Assembly: GCF_001552555.1 (NCBI RefSeq)
Contig: NZ_BCRK01000039.1
Location: forward strand, 1 to 38,527
DNA from: Nocardiopsis trehalosi NBRC 14201
GTDB taxonomy: Bacteria > Actinomycetota > Actinomycetes > Streptosporangiales > Streptosporangiaceae
DNA length: 38,527 bases
Direction of reading: 5' to 3'
A program made the translations under genes and the position numbers. Every line of letters starts with the position of its first letter. Position 1 is the stretch's first letter. Shown here one piece after another: positions 7,720 to 15,972 of the stretch. Under the pieces are notes generated by a model. The model was given only the letters and a program-made list of their open reading frames with translations. It ran no database searches and was not told where the DNA came from.

Positions 7720-9129
7720 CTACGCCTGGCGGGTGAGGGCGTGGGCGATGGTGCGGGCGGCGGTGGGGAAGGCACCGGGGTCGGGGCCCGAGTAGTTCAA
7801 CCGGAGGTAGGCGCCGGCGGGTTCGGCGGGGAACCACTCGTCGCCGGGGGCGACCAGCACCCCGTCGGCCTCGCAGTCCCGCACCAGGGTCGGCAGGTCG
7901 GTGGTGTCGGGCAGGCGCGCCCACAGGTGCAATCCGCCCTGCGGCACGGCGTCGAGGCGGGCGGCGGGCGCGTGCTCGCGCAGCGCGGCGGCGAGCAGGT
8001 CCCGGCGGGCGGCCAGCTGCCGGCGCAGGCCGCGCAGGTGGGTGCGCCAGGCGGGCTGGGTGACGACGTCGAGCGCGGCGGCCTGGAGCACCCCGCTCAC
8101 GTACAGCGACTCGGCCCGCACGTCGCCGAGCAGCCGCTCCCGCACCGGGCCGCGCGCGACGACCCCGGCGACGCGGACCGCCGGGGACACGCTCTTGGTC
8201 AGCGACCGCAGGTAGACCACGTGCCCGCTGTCGTCGCGCGCGGCGATCGGCACCGGATCGGCGGTGATGCCGAAGTCGTGCGCCCAGTCGTCCTCGACCA
8301 GGAACGCGCCGTACTCCCGGACGACGCCGAGCACCCGCTCGGCGAGCCCGGCCGGCCATAGGGCGCCGGTGGGGTTGGCGAAGTTCGGCTGGGCGTAGAA
8401 CACGCGCGCCCCGGTCCGCTCGAAGGCCCGCGCGAGGTCGTCGGGGTCGGGCCCGCGCGGCCCGCTGGGGACGGGCTCCAGCCGCACCCCCGCCTGCGCG
8501 GCGGCGAGCATCACCCCCCAGTAGGTCGGCGACTCCACCAGCAGGGGGCGCCCCGCGCCGACGAGGGCCCGGCAGACCGCGCCGAGGCCGCTCTGGCTGC
8601 CGGGCAGGACGACCACGTCGCCCGGCGCGGGCGGGGCGACTCCGGTCGGCGTCGCGGCGCCGAGTTCGGCCGCGAACCACGCCTGGAGCTCCGGCAGCCC
8701 CGCCGTCGGCGGGCGGGCGACGGCCGGCCCGCCCCGGGACGCGCGGGCGAACGCGGCCCGGACCAGGCGCTCCGGCAGCAGCTCCCGGTCCGGGTAGCCC
8801 GAGTGCAGGGCGACGACGTCGTTCGGCGCGCTGCGCAGCGCGGCGGACGGCCGCGGCGCGCGGCTCGGCGCCGCACCGAGCGCCGCGGTCTGCCACCCGT
8901 GGTCGTGCGCGCGGGCGGTGCGGACCGCGCGGACGAAGGTGCCCACACCGGGCCGGGCCTCCACCGCCCCCTGGGCGGCCAGGGTGCGGAGCGCCTTCTG
9001 CACCGTGACCGGGCTCGCCCCGTACTCGGCGACCAGCGCCCGGGTCGACGGCAGGCGTGTGCCCGGCGCCGCGGTCGCGATCCATGCGCGGAGCCCGGCG
9101 ACGATACGCGCGCTGCTATCGTTGGTCAT
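7720..9129 (-). CDS. MocR-type transcriptional regulator (GntR HTH plus aminotransferase-like domain)
   Basis: A 469-residue MocR-subfamily regulator: a GntR winged helix (about residues 5-66) joined to a fold-type I aminotransferase-like domain that binds PLP and serves as the sensor. Visible marks are NPTG at 252-255 and the PLP-lysine motif SLTKS with Lys312. MocR proteins typically control a divergent neighbour, here the EamA exporter, often with PLP-dependent sensing of amines or amino acids. I chose the ATG at 9127-9129, which fits the start of the HTH domain. TACTCT ends 8 nt before it, so the mRNA may be leaderless. An in-frame ATG ten codons upstream (9157-9159) is an alternative. 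Confidence 0.9.
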   Translation of the reverse strand: MTNDSSARIVAGLRAWIATAAPGTRLPSTRALVAEYGASPVTVQKALRTLAAQGAVEARPGVGTFVRAVRTARAHDHGWQTAALGAAPSRAPRPSAALRSAPNDVVALHSGYPDRELLPERLVRAAFARASRGGPAVARPPTAGLPELQAWFAAELGAATPTGVAPPAPGDVVVLPGSQSGLGAVCRALVGAGRPLLVESPTYWGVMLAAAQAGVRLEPVPSGPRGPDPDDLARAFERTGARVFYAQPNFANPTGALWPAGLAERVLGVVREYGAFLVEDDWAHDFGITADPVPIAARDDSGHVVYLRSLTKSVSPAVRVAGVVARGPVRERLLGDVRAESLYVSGVLQAAALDVVTQPAWRTHLRGLRRQLAARRDLLAAALREHAPAARLDAVPQGGLHLWARLPDTTDLPTLVRDCEADGVLVAPGDEWFPAEPAGAYLRLNYSGPDPGAFPTAARTIAHALTRQA

Positions 9130-9174
9130 GTCGAACAAGAGTAGCGCTATCCATTCCATGGCGCCGGTGCTATC
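9115..9174. promoter_or_regulatory. Shared divergent promoter with three GCTATC repeats
   Basis: Direct repeats of GCTATC start at 9115, 9146 and 9169 (spacings 31 and 23). MocR proteins such as GabR and PdxR bind direct repeats, so these are candidate operator half-sites. TATCGT (9117-9122) is placed as a -10 for a leaderless start at 9128, and TACTCT on the minus strand for a start at 9129. The two ATGs overlap in one CATG at 9127-9130. A second CATG at 9157-9160 offers an alternative pair of overlapping starts. Confidence 0.4.
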
Positions 9175-10087
9175 CCCGTCCGCCCGGGCCGGCCTCGGGT
9201 GGGGCCTCGTCGGGATCGCGGCGTTCTCCCTCACCGTCCCGTTCACCCGGTCCGCCGTCGACGGCGGGGCCATGTCGCCGCTGTTCGTCGGCTGCGGCCG
9301 CGCGGTGGTCGCCGCCCTGCTCGCCGCCGCCGCGCTGGCGCTCACCCGGCAGCGCCCGCCGCGCGGCACCCAGTGGCTCCGCCTGGCCGTCGTCGCGGCC
9401 GGGGTGGTCGTCGGCTTCCCGGTGCTGACCTCCTTCGCGCTCACCACCGCCTCGGCCGGCCACAGCGCCGTCGTCATCGCGCTGCTGCCGGCCGCGACCG
9501 CGGTGGCCGCCGTGCTCCGCGCGCACGAGCGCCCCCCGCTCGCGTTCTGGGCGGCGGCCGCCGCCGGCGCCGCCGCGGCCGTCGGGTTCGCGTGGGCGCA
9601 GGGCGGCGGTCCCGGCGGGGCGCACTGGACCGACCTGCTGCTGCTCGGCGCCGTCGTGGCGGCCGCGGTCGGGTACGCGGAGGGCGGGCTCCTCGCCCGC
9701 GATCTGGGCGCCTGGCAGACCATCTCGTGGGCGCTGGTGCTGTCCGCCCCGCTGATGGCCGCCCTCACGGGCGCCGCGGTGCTCCGGCAGCCCCCGGGCG
9801 GCGGCCCGGCCGAGTGGGCCGCGTTCGCCTACCTGGGCGTGGTCAGCATGTTCCTCGGCTTCTTCGCCTGGTACCGGGGGCTCGCCATCGGGCCCATGGC
9901 GCGGGTCGGCCAGATCCAGCTCGTCCAGCCGGTGCTGACCATCGGCTGGGCGGCGCTGCTCCTGCGCGAACCCCTCACCTGGCCGACCGTCCTCGGCGGC
10001 GGCGCCGTGATCGCCTGCGCGGCCCTCGCCGTGCGCACCCGGCCGCGCCGCACCGGGGCCGCCGCACGCGGCGACCGGCCCCGCTGA
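9128..10087 (+). CDS. EamA/DMT-family transporter
   Basis: A 319-residue inner-membrane protein with about ten hydrophobic segments and the two-repeat layout of the drug/metabolite (EamA, RhaT-like) family. These usually export amino acids or related metabolites. The second repeat shows the typical region AYLGVVSMFLGFFAWYRGLA followed by QIQLVQPVLTI and LREPLTW. It is divergent from the MocR gene and is its probable target, so it may export an amine or amino acid that the regulator senses. I used the ATG at 9128; the ATG at 9158 is equally possible. No Shine-Dalgarno is visible at either. Confidence 0.88.
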   Translation: MSNKSSAIHSMAPVLSPSARAGLGWGLVGIAAFSLTVPFTRSAVDGGAMSPLFVGCGRAVVAALLAAAALALTRQRPPRGTQWLRLAVVAAGVVVGFPVLTSFALTTASAGHSAVVIALLPAATAVAAVLRAHERPPLAFWAAAAAGAAAAVGFAWAQGGGPGGAHWTDLLLLGAVVAAAVGYAEGGLLARDLGAWQTISWALVLSAPLMAALTGAAVLRQPPGGGPAEWAAFAYLGVVSMFLGFFAWYRGLAIGPMARVGQIQLVQPVLTIGWAALLLREPLTWPTVLGGGAVIACAALAVRTRPRRTGAAARGDRPR

Positions 10088-10160
10088 CGCCGCGTCGGCG
10101 CGGCGGGACCCGTCCCACTCCGGGCGCCGGGCGGTCCGCACCTGGTTACAGTGACGCCCC

Positions 10161-10592
10161 ATGGACACGTTTCAAACGTTCGCGACAGCCACTGCGGCCA
10201 TCGCCGCAGTCACCTTCGGCCCCGCCGGCATCGACAAGCTCGACAAGATCAAGGGGTTCATGGGCAACCTCGGCCGGCAGCTCAACTACCTGGTCATGGA
10301 GCACGCACGCGACAGGCGGGAGGCCGGTGACCGGGCCCTCCGGACGGAGCAGCAGATGCAGGACGCCCAGCTGACCGCGAACGCGATCAAGCGTGCCGTC
10401 GGCGGCGTCCAGCGGACCTCCGACGAGACCGCGCGGCGCCTGGACCGCATCGAGCGGACCCACTCCGTCGCCGAGGCGATGCGCGCCACCCGGACGCCCG
10501 CGCGCGGCGCCGGGAAGCACACGGTGCGCGCCCTCCACCGCCGCACCGCGCGGGAGGGCGCCCGCCCGAAGCGCGACGGGCGCCCCGCCTGA
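10161..10592 (+). CDS. Small coiled-coil protein of unknown function
   Basis: A 143-residue protein. Residues 1-25 are weakly hydrophobic (FATATAAIAAVTFGPAGI), followed by a long charged helix (about 40-115) with heptad-like spacing suited to a coiled coil, then a basic tail. It has no domain I recognise. TACAGT at 10147-10152 lies 8 nt before the ATG and no ribosome site is present, so translation is probably leaderless. It is convergent with the histidine kinase gene. Codon use is typical of the window. Confidence 0.7.
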   Translation: MDTFQTFATATAAIAAVTFGPAGIDKLDKIKGFMGNLGRQLNYLVMEHARDRREAGDRALRTEQQMQDAQLTANAIKRAVGGVQRTSDETARRLDRIERTHSVAEAMRATRTPARGAGKHTVRALHRRTAREGARPKRDGRPA

Positions 10593-10599
10593 CGCCGCG

Positions 10600-10619
10600 G
10601 CGGCCGGCCCCCCGGCCGC
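10600..10619. terminator. Bidirectional terminator hairpin
   Basis: GCGGCCGG and CCGGCCGC form a perfect 8-bp stem with a CCCC loop in the 31-nt gap between two converging genes. Confidence 0.5.
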
Positions 10620-10623
10620 GCGC

Positions 10624-12036
10624 TCACGCCGGGTCCCGGTCCTCCGGAGGGCGGGCCGGGATGCGGACGGTCACCGTGGTGCCCGCCCCGGGGGTGGAGG
10701 CGAGGTCGACGCGCCCGCCGTGCGCCGCCGCGATCGCGTGCACGATGGCCAGCCCCAGCCCGCTGCCGGCGCCGGGGGCGCGCGTGCCGCGGTAGAACCG
10801 GTCGAACGCCCGCCGCAGATCCTCCGGCGACATCCCCGGCCCGTCGTCCGCCACCTCCAGCACGGCGGTGTCGCCGTCGGCCGACAGCCGCACCCGCGCC
10901 GACACGCCCTCCGGGGTGTGCTCGCCGACGTTGGCCAGCAGGTTCGCCAGGATCTGCCGGACCCGCGCCTCGTCGGCCCGCACGGTCAGGCTCTCGGGCG
11001 CGTCGAGGGCGATCGGCCGCGCCGGGTCGACGGCGCGCGCGTCGGCCACCATCTCGCGGACGACCTCGGCGAGGTCGGTGGCGCCCAGCTGGAGCGACCC
11101 GTGCCGGTCCAGGCGGGCGAGTTCGAGGAGTTCGGCCACGAGCCGGCTCATGCGCTCGGCCTCGTTCTCGATGCGCCGCATCGCCCCGGGCAGCTCCTCG
11201 TCGGGGATGGCGCCCTGCCGGTACAGCTCCGCGTACCCGCGGATGGTGGTCAGCGGGGTGCGCAGCTCGTGGGAGGCGTCGGCGGCGAACGCGCGCACCC
11301 GCTCCTCCGACTCGCGCTGCGCGTCGAACGCGTCCTCGATGCGCCGCAGCATGGTGTTGATGGCCGACGCCAGCCGCCCCACCTCGCTGTGCGACTCCGA
11401 CCCCGGCATGCGCACCGACATGTCGGTGCCGACGCTGATCCGGTTGGCCGCGGTCGCCATGCGCCCCAGCGGTTCGAGCCCGCGCACGATGAGCCACCGC
11501 CCGGCCAGCGCCAGCCCGCCGAGCAGCAGCCCGGCGGTGATGGTCTGGGTGAGCACGAGCTGCCAGGTGTACTGCTCGCGGTCGACGGTCGGCACCCCGG
11601 TGACCATGATCCCCTCGGGGCGCATCCGCACGGTCGTGCGGTGCGGGGAGACGCCGTCGTCGCCGCCGTCGATCTCGAAGATCTCCCGGGTCCGCCCGTA
11701 CGCCTCCAGGGTGTCGGTGGGCAGCGCGGTGAGCCGGTCGAGGACGACGTCCTCGCGCTCGGTGTCGCCGTACACCTGGGTGACCTCGCCGGTGGCCGGG
11801 TCGATCACCACGACGAAGTACGGCGACGGGCTCGGCGCGTCGATGCCGACCGGCGGGGTGTCGTTGTCGAGCCGCACCATCGCCCGCTCCGCGGCGAGCA
11901 CGAGCTGGGCGTCGATGCGGTCGGTGATGAACGCGCGCAGGGTCAGGAACCCCACCACGCAGGTGACCAGCAGCCCGGCCCCGGTGACCGAGAGCAGGCC
12001 GACGAGGAGCCGCGACCGCAGCCGTCCGTGCAGCAT
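10624..12036 (-). CDS. Sensor histidine kinase (HAMP/HisKA/HATPase)
   Basis: A 470-residue membrane sensor kinase, partner of the response regulator whose stop lies 3 nt upstream of this ATG. Order: membrane helix about 8-36, extracytoplasmic domain about 40-155, second helix about 160-183, HAMP about 184-235, H-box ASHELRTPL with phospho-acceptor His256, N-box RQILANLLANVGEHTPEG about 360-377, G1 box DDGPGM about 398-402, G2 box GSGLGLAI about 424-431. It autophosphorylates and passes phosphate to the regulator. The layout resembles MprB/TrcS-type actinobacterial kinases. The signal cannot be read from the sequence. Confidence 0.93.
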   Translation of the reverse strand: MLHGRLRSRLLVGLLSVTGAGLLVTCVVGFLTLRAFITDRIDAQLVLAAERAMVRLDNDTPPVGIDAPSPSPYFVVVIDPATGEVTQVYGDTEREDVVLDRLTALPTDTLEAYGRTREIFEIDGGDDGVSPHRTTVRMRPEGIMVTGVPTVDREQYTWQLVLTQTITAGLLLGGLALAGRWLIVRGLEPLGRMATAANRISVGTDMSVRMPGSESHSEVGRLASAINTMLRRIEDAFDAQRESEERVRAFAADASHELRTPLTTIRGYAELYRQGAIPDEELPGAMRRIENEAERMSRLVAELLELARLDRHGSLQLGATDLAEVVREMVADARAVDPARPIALDAPESLTVRADEARVRQILANLLANVGEHTPEGVSARVRLSADGDTAVLEVADDGPGMSPEDLRRAFDRFYRGTRAPGAGSGLGLAIVHAIAAAHGGRVDLASTPGAGTTVTVRIPARPPEDRDPA

Positions 12037-12039
12037 CGG

Positions 12040-12768
12040 CTAGGCGGCGGGGTCGGGCACGCGCAGCGCGTACCCCACGCCCCGCTGCGTGTGGATCAGG
12101 GCGGGGCCCAGCGGGTCGAGCTTGCGCCGCAGGTAGCTGACGTAGGTCTCGACGATCTGCGACTGCCCCGCGTAGTCCCACCCCCACACGTTCTCCAGCA
12201 GCTGGGCGCGGGTGAGCACCTGCCCGGCGTTGCCCATGAGGTAGGCCAGCAGGCGGAACTCGGTGGGCGACAGCTCGATGGGCACCCCGGCGCGCCGCAC
12301 CGTCCAGGTGCGCTCGTTGAGTTCGAGGTCGGCGACGCGCAGCACGCCGTCGTCGCCCCGCCCGGTCTCGGGTGCCGGGTCGTCGCGGCGGGTGCGGCGC
12401 AGCAGCGCCCGGATGCGGGCGATCAGCGCCTCGACGGAGAACGGCTTGGTGACGTAGTCGTCGCCGCCCAGGGACAGGCCGGTGACGGTGTCGGAGGGGG
12501 TGTCGCGGGCGGTGAGGTAGATGACGGGGACGTCGTCGCCCGCGTCGCGCAGCCGCCGGCACACGTCGAAGCCGGTGACGTCGGGCAGCAGCACGTCGAG
12601 CAGGATGAGGTCGGGGTGGCGGTCGCGCGCCAGGTCCAGCCCCTCGCCTCCGGTCTCGGCGGTGGTGACGGTGAAGCCGTGGAACCGCAGCGCGGCCTGC
12701 ACCAGGTCGCGGATGTTGGGCTCGTCGTCGATCACGAGCACGTGCGGACGTGTCGCGGTCTCGGTCAT
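12040..12768 (-). CDS. OmpR-type response regulator
   Basis: A 242-residue regulator with an N-terminal receiver domain (acidic pocket Asp14/Asp15, phospho-acceptor Asp58 in LILLDVLLP, switch Thr in YLTA, Lys108 in VTKPF) and a C-terminal winged helix ending HTQRGVGYALR. It is the first gene of a two-gene operon with the kinase. An AGGTGAG ribosome site lies 5 nt before the ATG at 12766-12768. The targets are unknown. The divergent 586-nt gap to exonuclease III may hold its promoter. Confidence 0.95.
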   Translation of the reverse strand: MTETATRPHVLVIDDEPNIRDLVQAALRFHGFTVTTAETGGEGLDLARDRHPDLILLDVLLPDVTGFDVCRRLRDAGDDVPVIYLTARDTPSDTVTGLSLGGDDYVTKPFSVEALIARIRALLRRTRRDDPAPETGRGDDGVLRVADLELNERTWTVRRAGVPIELSPTEFRLLAYLMGNAGQVLTRAQLLENVWGWDYAGQSQIVETYVSYLRRKLDPLGPALIHTQRGVGYALRVPDPAA

Positions 12769-13255
12769 GTCTCACCTCGGTCGGACTCCCAGGGGGCGAT
12801 CTGGGCGCCTTCCATGATGCCGCAGGCCCGGCCCCCGCCGCGGCGGCGGGCGCGGCCCGGCGCCGCGCGCCGGGCCCGTTCCGGGGGGCGGCGGAGCGCG
12901 CCCGCCCACCGCCCCCGGGGACACCGGGACGCCCCGCGGCCCGGCGCGGCGGACGGTGCCGAACGGGGTCCGGACCGCCCCCACCCCGGATGCGGCCCGG
13001 ACGCGCACGCGGGCGGCGGCCCCCGCGCGGCGGCGGCCGGCCGCCCGAGAGCGACCCGGGGCCCACCCTGCCGGGCGCGGCTGGGACGATGCCGAGCGGC
13101 CGCTGGGAACTTGCTGAGTGCGGACATCCCGGGCGAGTCGGGCCCCCGGGGCGGGGCGGTCCGGCGCCGATCCCGGGGACGGGTGAACCGGACGGCGCCC
13201 CCGCCCGTCGGAGAGAGCGGGGCGCGAGCCCGGCCGGGCGCCGGGCGGACGCCGA

Positions 13256-13292
13256 GAGGTCTCGGTGCGGAGGACGGCCGCACCGAGACCTC
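13256..13292. repeat. Perfect 15-bp inverted repeat upstream of exonuclease III
   Basis: GAGGTCTCGGTGCGG (13256-13270) and CCGCACCGAGACCTC (13278-13292) pair perfectly across a 7-nt loop (AGGACGG). It lies in the 586-nt divergent gap 12769-13354, 62 nt before the exonuclease start and 487 nt from the response-regulator start. Neither gene ends here, so it is not an obvious terminator. The rest of the gap is extremely GC-rich and shows no gene. Confidence 0.6.
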
Positions 13293-13341
13293 GTCCGCGG
13301 GCGGCCCCGGCGGTGCGCCGCCGCGCCCCCGCCGGGGCCGC

Positions 13342-13347
13342 TAGCCT
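13342..13347 (+). promoter_or_regulatory. -10 element for leaderless exonuclease III
   Basis: TAGCCT followed by 7 nt and then the GTG start codon. No Shine-Dalgarno is present, which fits a leaderless mRNA. Confidence 0.45.
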
Positions 13348-13354
13348 GGCGGAT

Positions 13355-14173
13355 GTGCGAATTGCAACGTGGAACGTGAACAGCGTCCGGGCCCGCGTGG
13401 ACCGCATCGCGGCCTGGGTGGCGCGCAGCGATGTCGACGTCGTCGCCATCCAGGAAACGAAGTGCCGCGACGACCAGTTCCCCTGGGAGGCGTTCACCGG
13501 TCTCGGCTACGAGGTCGCCCACCACGGCCTGTCGCAGTGGAACGGGGTGGCCATCCTGTCGCGGGTCGGCCTCGAAGGGGTCCGGGTGGGCTTCCCCGAG
13601 CAGCCCGGGTGGGGCGACCCCGAGGCCGCCGAGGCGCGCGCCATCGGCGCCGTGTGCGGCGGCGTCGAGGTGTGGAGCCTGTACGTGCCCAACGGTCGCG
13701 AACTGGACGACCCGCACCTGGCCTACAAGCTGCGGTGGCTCGACCGGCTGCGCGCGTTCGGCGCCGACCGCCTGGCCGCCGACCCCGGCGCGCAGCTTGC
13801 CTTCTGCGGCGATTTCAACGTGGCGCCGCAGGACGACGACGTGTGGGACATGGCGGCCTTCGAGGGCAAGACCCACGTCTCCGCCGAGGAGCGCGCGGCG
13901 TTCGCCGGCGTGGTCGACGCCGGGTTCACCGACGTCGCCCGCGCCCACACCCCCGGCCCCGGCGTGTACACGTTCTGGGACTACAAGCAGCTGTCCTTCC
14001 CCAAGCGCAAGGGCATGCGGATCGACTTCGTGCTCGCCTCGCCCGCGCTGGCCGGCCGGGTGACCGGCGCCATGGTCGACCGCGAGGAGCGCAAGGGCAA
14101 GGGCGCCTCCGACCACGCCCCGGTGATCGTCGACCTCGACGGCGCCCCCGCGCCGGCCCCCGACGCCCCGTAG
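13355..14173 (+). CDS. xthA: Exodeoxyribonuclease III (AP endonuclease)
   Basis: A 272-residue enzyme of the exonuclease III/APE1 family, which cuts at abasic sites and degrades 3' ends in base-excision repair. Motifs in order: ATWNVNSVRAR at the N-terminus, the metal Glu in AIQETK, YVPNGRE, GDFNVAPQDDDVWD, DYKQLSFPKRKGMRIDFVL and the catalytic Asp-His in SDHAPV. The start is a GTG at 13355-13357, placing the conserved RIATWN at residue 2 as usual. The gene is probably leaderless and is followed by a strong hairpin terminator. Confidence 0.95.
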   Translation: MRIATWNVNSVRARVDRIAAWVARSDVDVVAIQETKCRDDQFPWEAFTGLGYEVAHHGLSQWNGVAILSRVGLEGVRVGFPEQPGWGDPEAAEARAIGAVCGGVEVWSLYVPNGRELDDPHLAYKLRWLDRLRAFGADRLAADPGAQLAFCGDFNVAPQDDDVWDMAAFEGKTHVSAEERAAFAGVVDAGFTDVARAHTPGPGVYTFWDYKQLSFPKRKGMRIDFVLASPALAGRVTGAMVDREERKGKGASDHAPVIVDLDGAPAPAPDAP

Positions 14174-14186
14174 CCGGCCCGCCGCC

Positions 14187-14219
14187 ACCGCCCGCCCGGC
14201 CCTCCGCCGGGCGGGCGGT
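14187..14219 (+). terminator. Terminator of exonuclease III gene
   Basis: ACCGCCCGCCCGG and CCGGGCGGGCGGT form a perfect 13-bp stem with a 7-nt loop, starting 13 nt after the stop codon. There is no U-tract. Confidence 0.65.
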
Positions 14220-14244
14220 CGGGGCCCGCCCGCGCCCACCTCGG

Positions 14245-14250
14245 TAATCT
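14245..14250 (+). promoter_or_regulatory. -10 element for leaderless ribokinase
   Basis: TAATCT lies 7 nt before the GTG start codon with no ribosome site between, the same layout as at exonuclease III. Confidence 0.5.
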
Positions 14251-14257
14251 CGGCACC

Positions 14258-15169
14258 GTGACTTCGACAACGGCGCCGCGCATCGCGGTATTCGGCAGCA
14301 TCAACATGGACCTCGTCGCCTATGTCGACGCCGCCCCGGCCAGCGGGGAGACCGTCGCCGGGACCGGCTTCGCGCAGGTGCCCGGCGGCAAGGGGGCCAA
14401 CCAGGCCGTGGCGGCCGCGCGGGCGGGCGGCGACGTCGTGTTCCTCGGCGCCGTGGGCGACGACGCGTTCGGCACCCAGCTCCGCACCAACCTGGTCGAC
14501 TCCGGGGTGGAGGTGTCGGGGCTGCGCACGGTGCCGGGGCCCAGCGGGGTGGCGCACATCGTGGTGGAGGGCAGCGGGGCGAACTCCATCATCATCGTCG
14601 CGGGCGCCAACGCCGCCATGACCGGTGTCGGCGACGCCGACCGCCGCCTGCTGGCGGGCAGCGCCGCGCTGCTGCTCCAGTTGGAGCTGCCCATGGAGGG
14701 GGTCGTGGCGGCCGCGCGGGCCGGCCGCGAGGCCGGGGTGCCGACCGTCCTCACCCCCGCCCCCGCCCGCGACCTGCCCGACGAGCTGGTCGAACTGGTC
14801 GACCTGATGGTGCCCAACCAGCACGAGGCCGCCGCGATCACCGGCGAGGCCGACCCGCGCACGGCGCTCGCCGCGCTGCTGCGCCGCGTGCCCGAGGCCA
14901 TCGTCACCCTGGGCGAGGACGGCTCGCTGTACGGGCGGCGCGGCGCCGACCCGCTGCACGTGCCCGCGCGGACCGTGCGGGCGGTCGACACCACGGCGGC
15001 GGGCGACACCTTCTGCGGCGCGTTCGCCGTGGCCCGCGCCGAGGGGCGGGCGCCGCAGGACGCGCTCCGGTTCGCGTCGGCCGCCTCGGCGCTGTCGGTG
15101 CAGCGGCGCGGCGCCAGCACCTCCATGCCGGAGCGCAGCGAGATCGAGGGCTTCGTCGCGCGCGGGTGA
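14258..15169 (+). CDS. rbsK: Ribokinase (PfkB family)
   Basis: A 303-residue PfkB-family sugar kinase. The N-terminal GSINMDLV and GGKGANQA (43-50) are the ribokinase-type substrate-binding motifs, and DTTAAGDTFCGAF with Asp250 as catalytic base is the ATP/anion-hole motif. VPNQHEAAAITG and IVTLGEDGSLY are also typical. It phosphorylates ribose or a close sugar at C5. No ribose transporter or rbsD is adjacent. The start is a GTG at 14258. A hairpin terminator follows, so the gene is monocistronic. Confidence 0.9.
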   Translation: MTSTTAPRIAVFGSINMDLVAYVDAAPASGETVAGTGFAQVPGGKGANQAVAAARAGGDVVFLGAVGDDAFGTQLRTNLVDSGVEVSGLRTVPGPSGVAHIVVEGSGANSIIIVAGANAAMTGVGDADRRLLAGSAALLLQLELPMEGVVAAARAGREAGVPTVLTPAPARDLPDELVELVDLMVPNQHEAAAITGEADPRTALAALLRRVPEAIVTLGEDGSLYGRRGADPLHVPARTVRAVDTTAAGDTFCGAFAVARAEGRAPQDALRFASAASALSVQRRGASTSMPERSEIEGFVARG

Positions 15170-15178
15170 CCGGGGGCG

Positions 15179-15205
15179 GGGCGCCCGTAGCAGAGGCGGG
15201 CGCCC
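15179..15205 (+). terminator. Terminator of ribokinase gene
   Basis: GGGCGCCCG and CGGGCGCCC form a perfect 9-bp stem with a 9-nt loop, starting 10 nt after the stop codon. Confidence 0.6.
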
Positions 15206-15241
15206 GACCCGGGGGTGGGCGAAGCGGACACGCCCGCCCAT

Positions 15242-15269
15242 TTGACACGTCGGGGGCGGGGGGTATGGG
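15242..15269 (+). promoter_or_regulatory. Candidate promoter with consensus -35
   Basis: TTGACA (15242-15247) is a perfect -35. TATGGG follows after 16 nt. Transcription would start near 15276, giving a leader of about 85 nt for the next gene. Confidence 0.45.
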
Positions 15270-15360
15270 GTAAGCGGTCACGGTCCAGCGGGCCGGGCGG
15301 CACCGGCGCGCGGTCCCGCCCGCGCGACCCCTCCCACCCCCCGAAGAGAACGCGACTCCT

Positions 15361-15972
15361 GTGATGCCTGACGATCCCTCCGACGACGAGCCGCGCGTGC
15401 GGCGGGGCGGCCCCGGGGCCGAGGACGCCGGCGGCGCGCCGGCGGACGGCGACGGGCCGTCCCGGGTCGAGCGCCGCAACGAGGAGCGCCGGCGGCGCCG
15501 GGCCCGGCTGACGCTGATCGCTGTGGCCTGCGCGGGGGCGGTCGCGGCGGTCGCGGTCGTGGTCGCCTCCCTGGGCCGGGGCGAGGAGGCGCCGTTCCAG
15601 GCGGCGCCGCGCCCCGATGTCCCCTCGGTGGAGTCGGCGGCCCCGGAGGCGTCGGAGTCCGCGCGCCCGCCCTCCCCGTCGCCCAGCCCGGTGGCGGCGC
15701 CGTCGGCGTCGCCCTCGCCCTCGGCCGCGGTGCCGTCGCCCTCGCCGTCCCCGCGCGCCGAGGAGCCCGACGAGCAGCCCGCCGACGCCGAGCCGGAGCG
15801 GCCCGACCCCGAGCCCGCCGACCCGGAGCCGCAGGACCCGCCGCCCGGAGGCGGGCAGCCCGACCCCGGGCCGACGACCGTCCCGCCGTCGCCCGAACCG
15901 CCGGAGACCGACGACCCGGAGGAGCCCGAGGACCCCGGCGGCGGCTGCTCGCCGTGGTGGCCCTGGTGCTGA
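15361..15972 (+). CDS. Single-pass membrane protein with Pro-rich exported tail ending CSPWWPWC
   Basis: A 203-residue protein (GTG at 15361; the ATG at 15364 is the next codon and equally plausible). Layout: an acidic N-terminus, a basic block ERRRRRARL, one membrane helix (about 57-75), then about 125 residues of Ser/Pro/Glu/Asp-rich low-complexity sequence, ending GGGCSPWWPWC. The positive-inside rule puts the tail outside. The last eight residues hold two Cys and three Trp, suggesting a small disulfide or surface-binding knob. No domain is recognised. It shares its architecture with the next gene and with the C-terminal end of the giant protein at 2471-5938. Confidence 0.7.
   Translation: MMPDDPSDDEPRVRRGGPGAEDAGGAPADGDGPSRVERRNEERRRRRARLTLIAVACAGAVAAVAVVVASLGRGEEAPFQAAPRPDVPSVESAAPEASESARPPSPSPSPVAAPSASPSPSAAVPSPSPSPRAEEPDEQPADAEPERPDPEPADPEPQDPPPGGGQPDPGPTTVPPSPEPPETDDPEEPEDPGGGCSPWWPWC

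Noticed and set aside
12769-13354. Several open frames in the gap between the response regulator and xthA
   Set aside because: Extreme Arg/Pro/Gly composition, no start signals, and no consistent third-position bias.
10286-15241. Minus-strand open frame of 1,651 codons
   Set aside because: It is antisense to xthA and rbsK and out of frame with the kinase and regulator genes. The translation is Arg/Pro/Gly-rich without motifs, a GC shadow.
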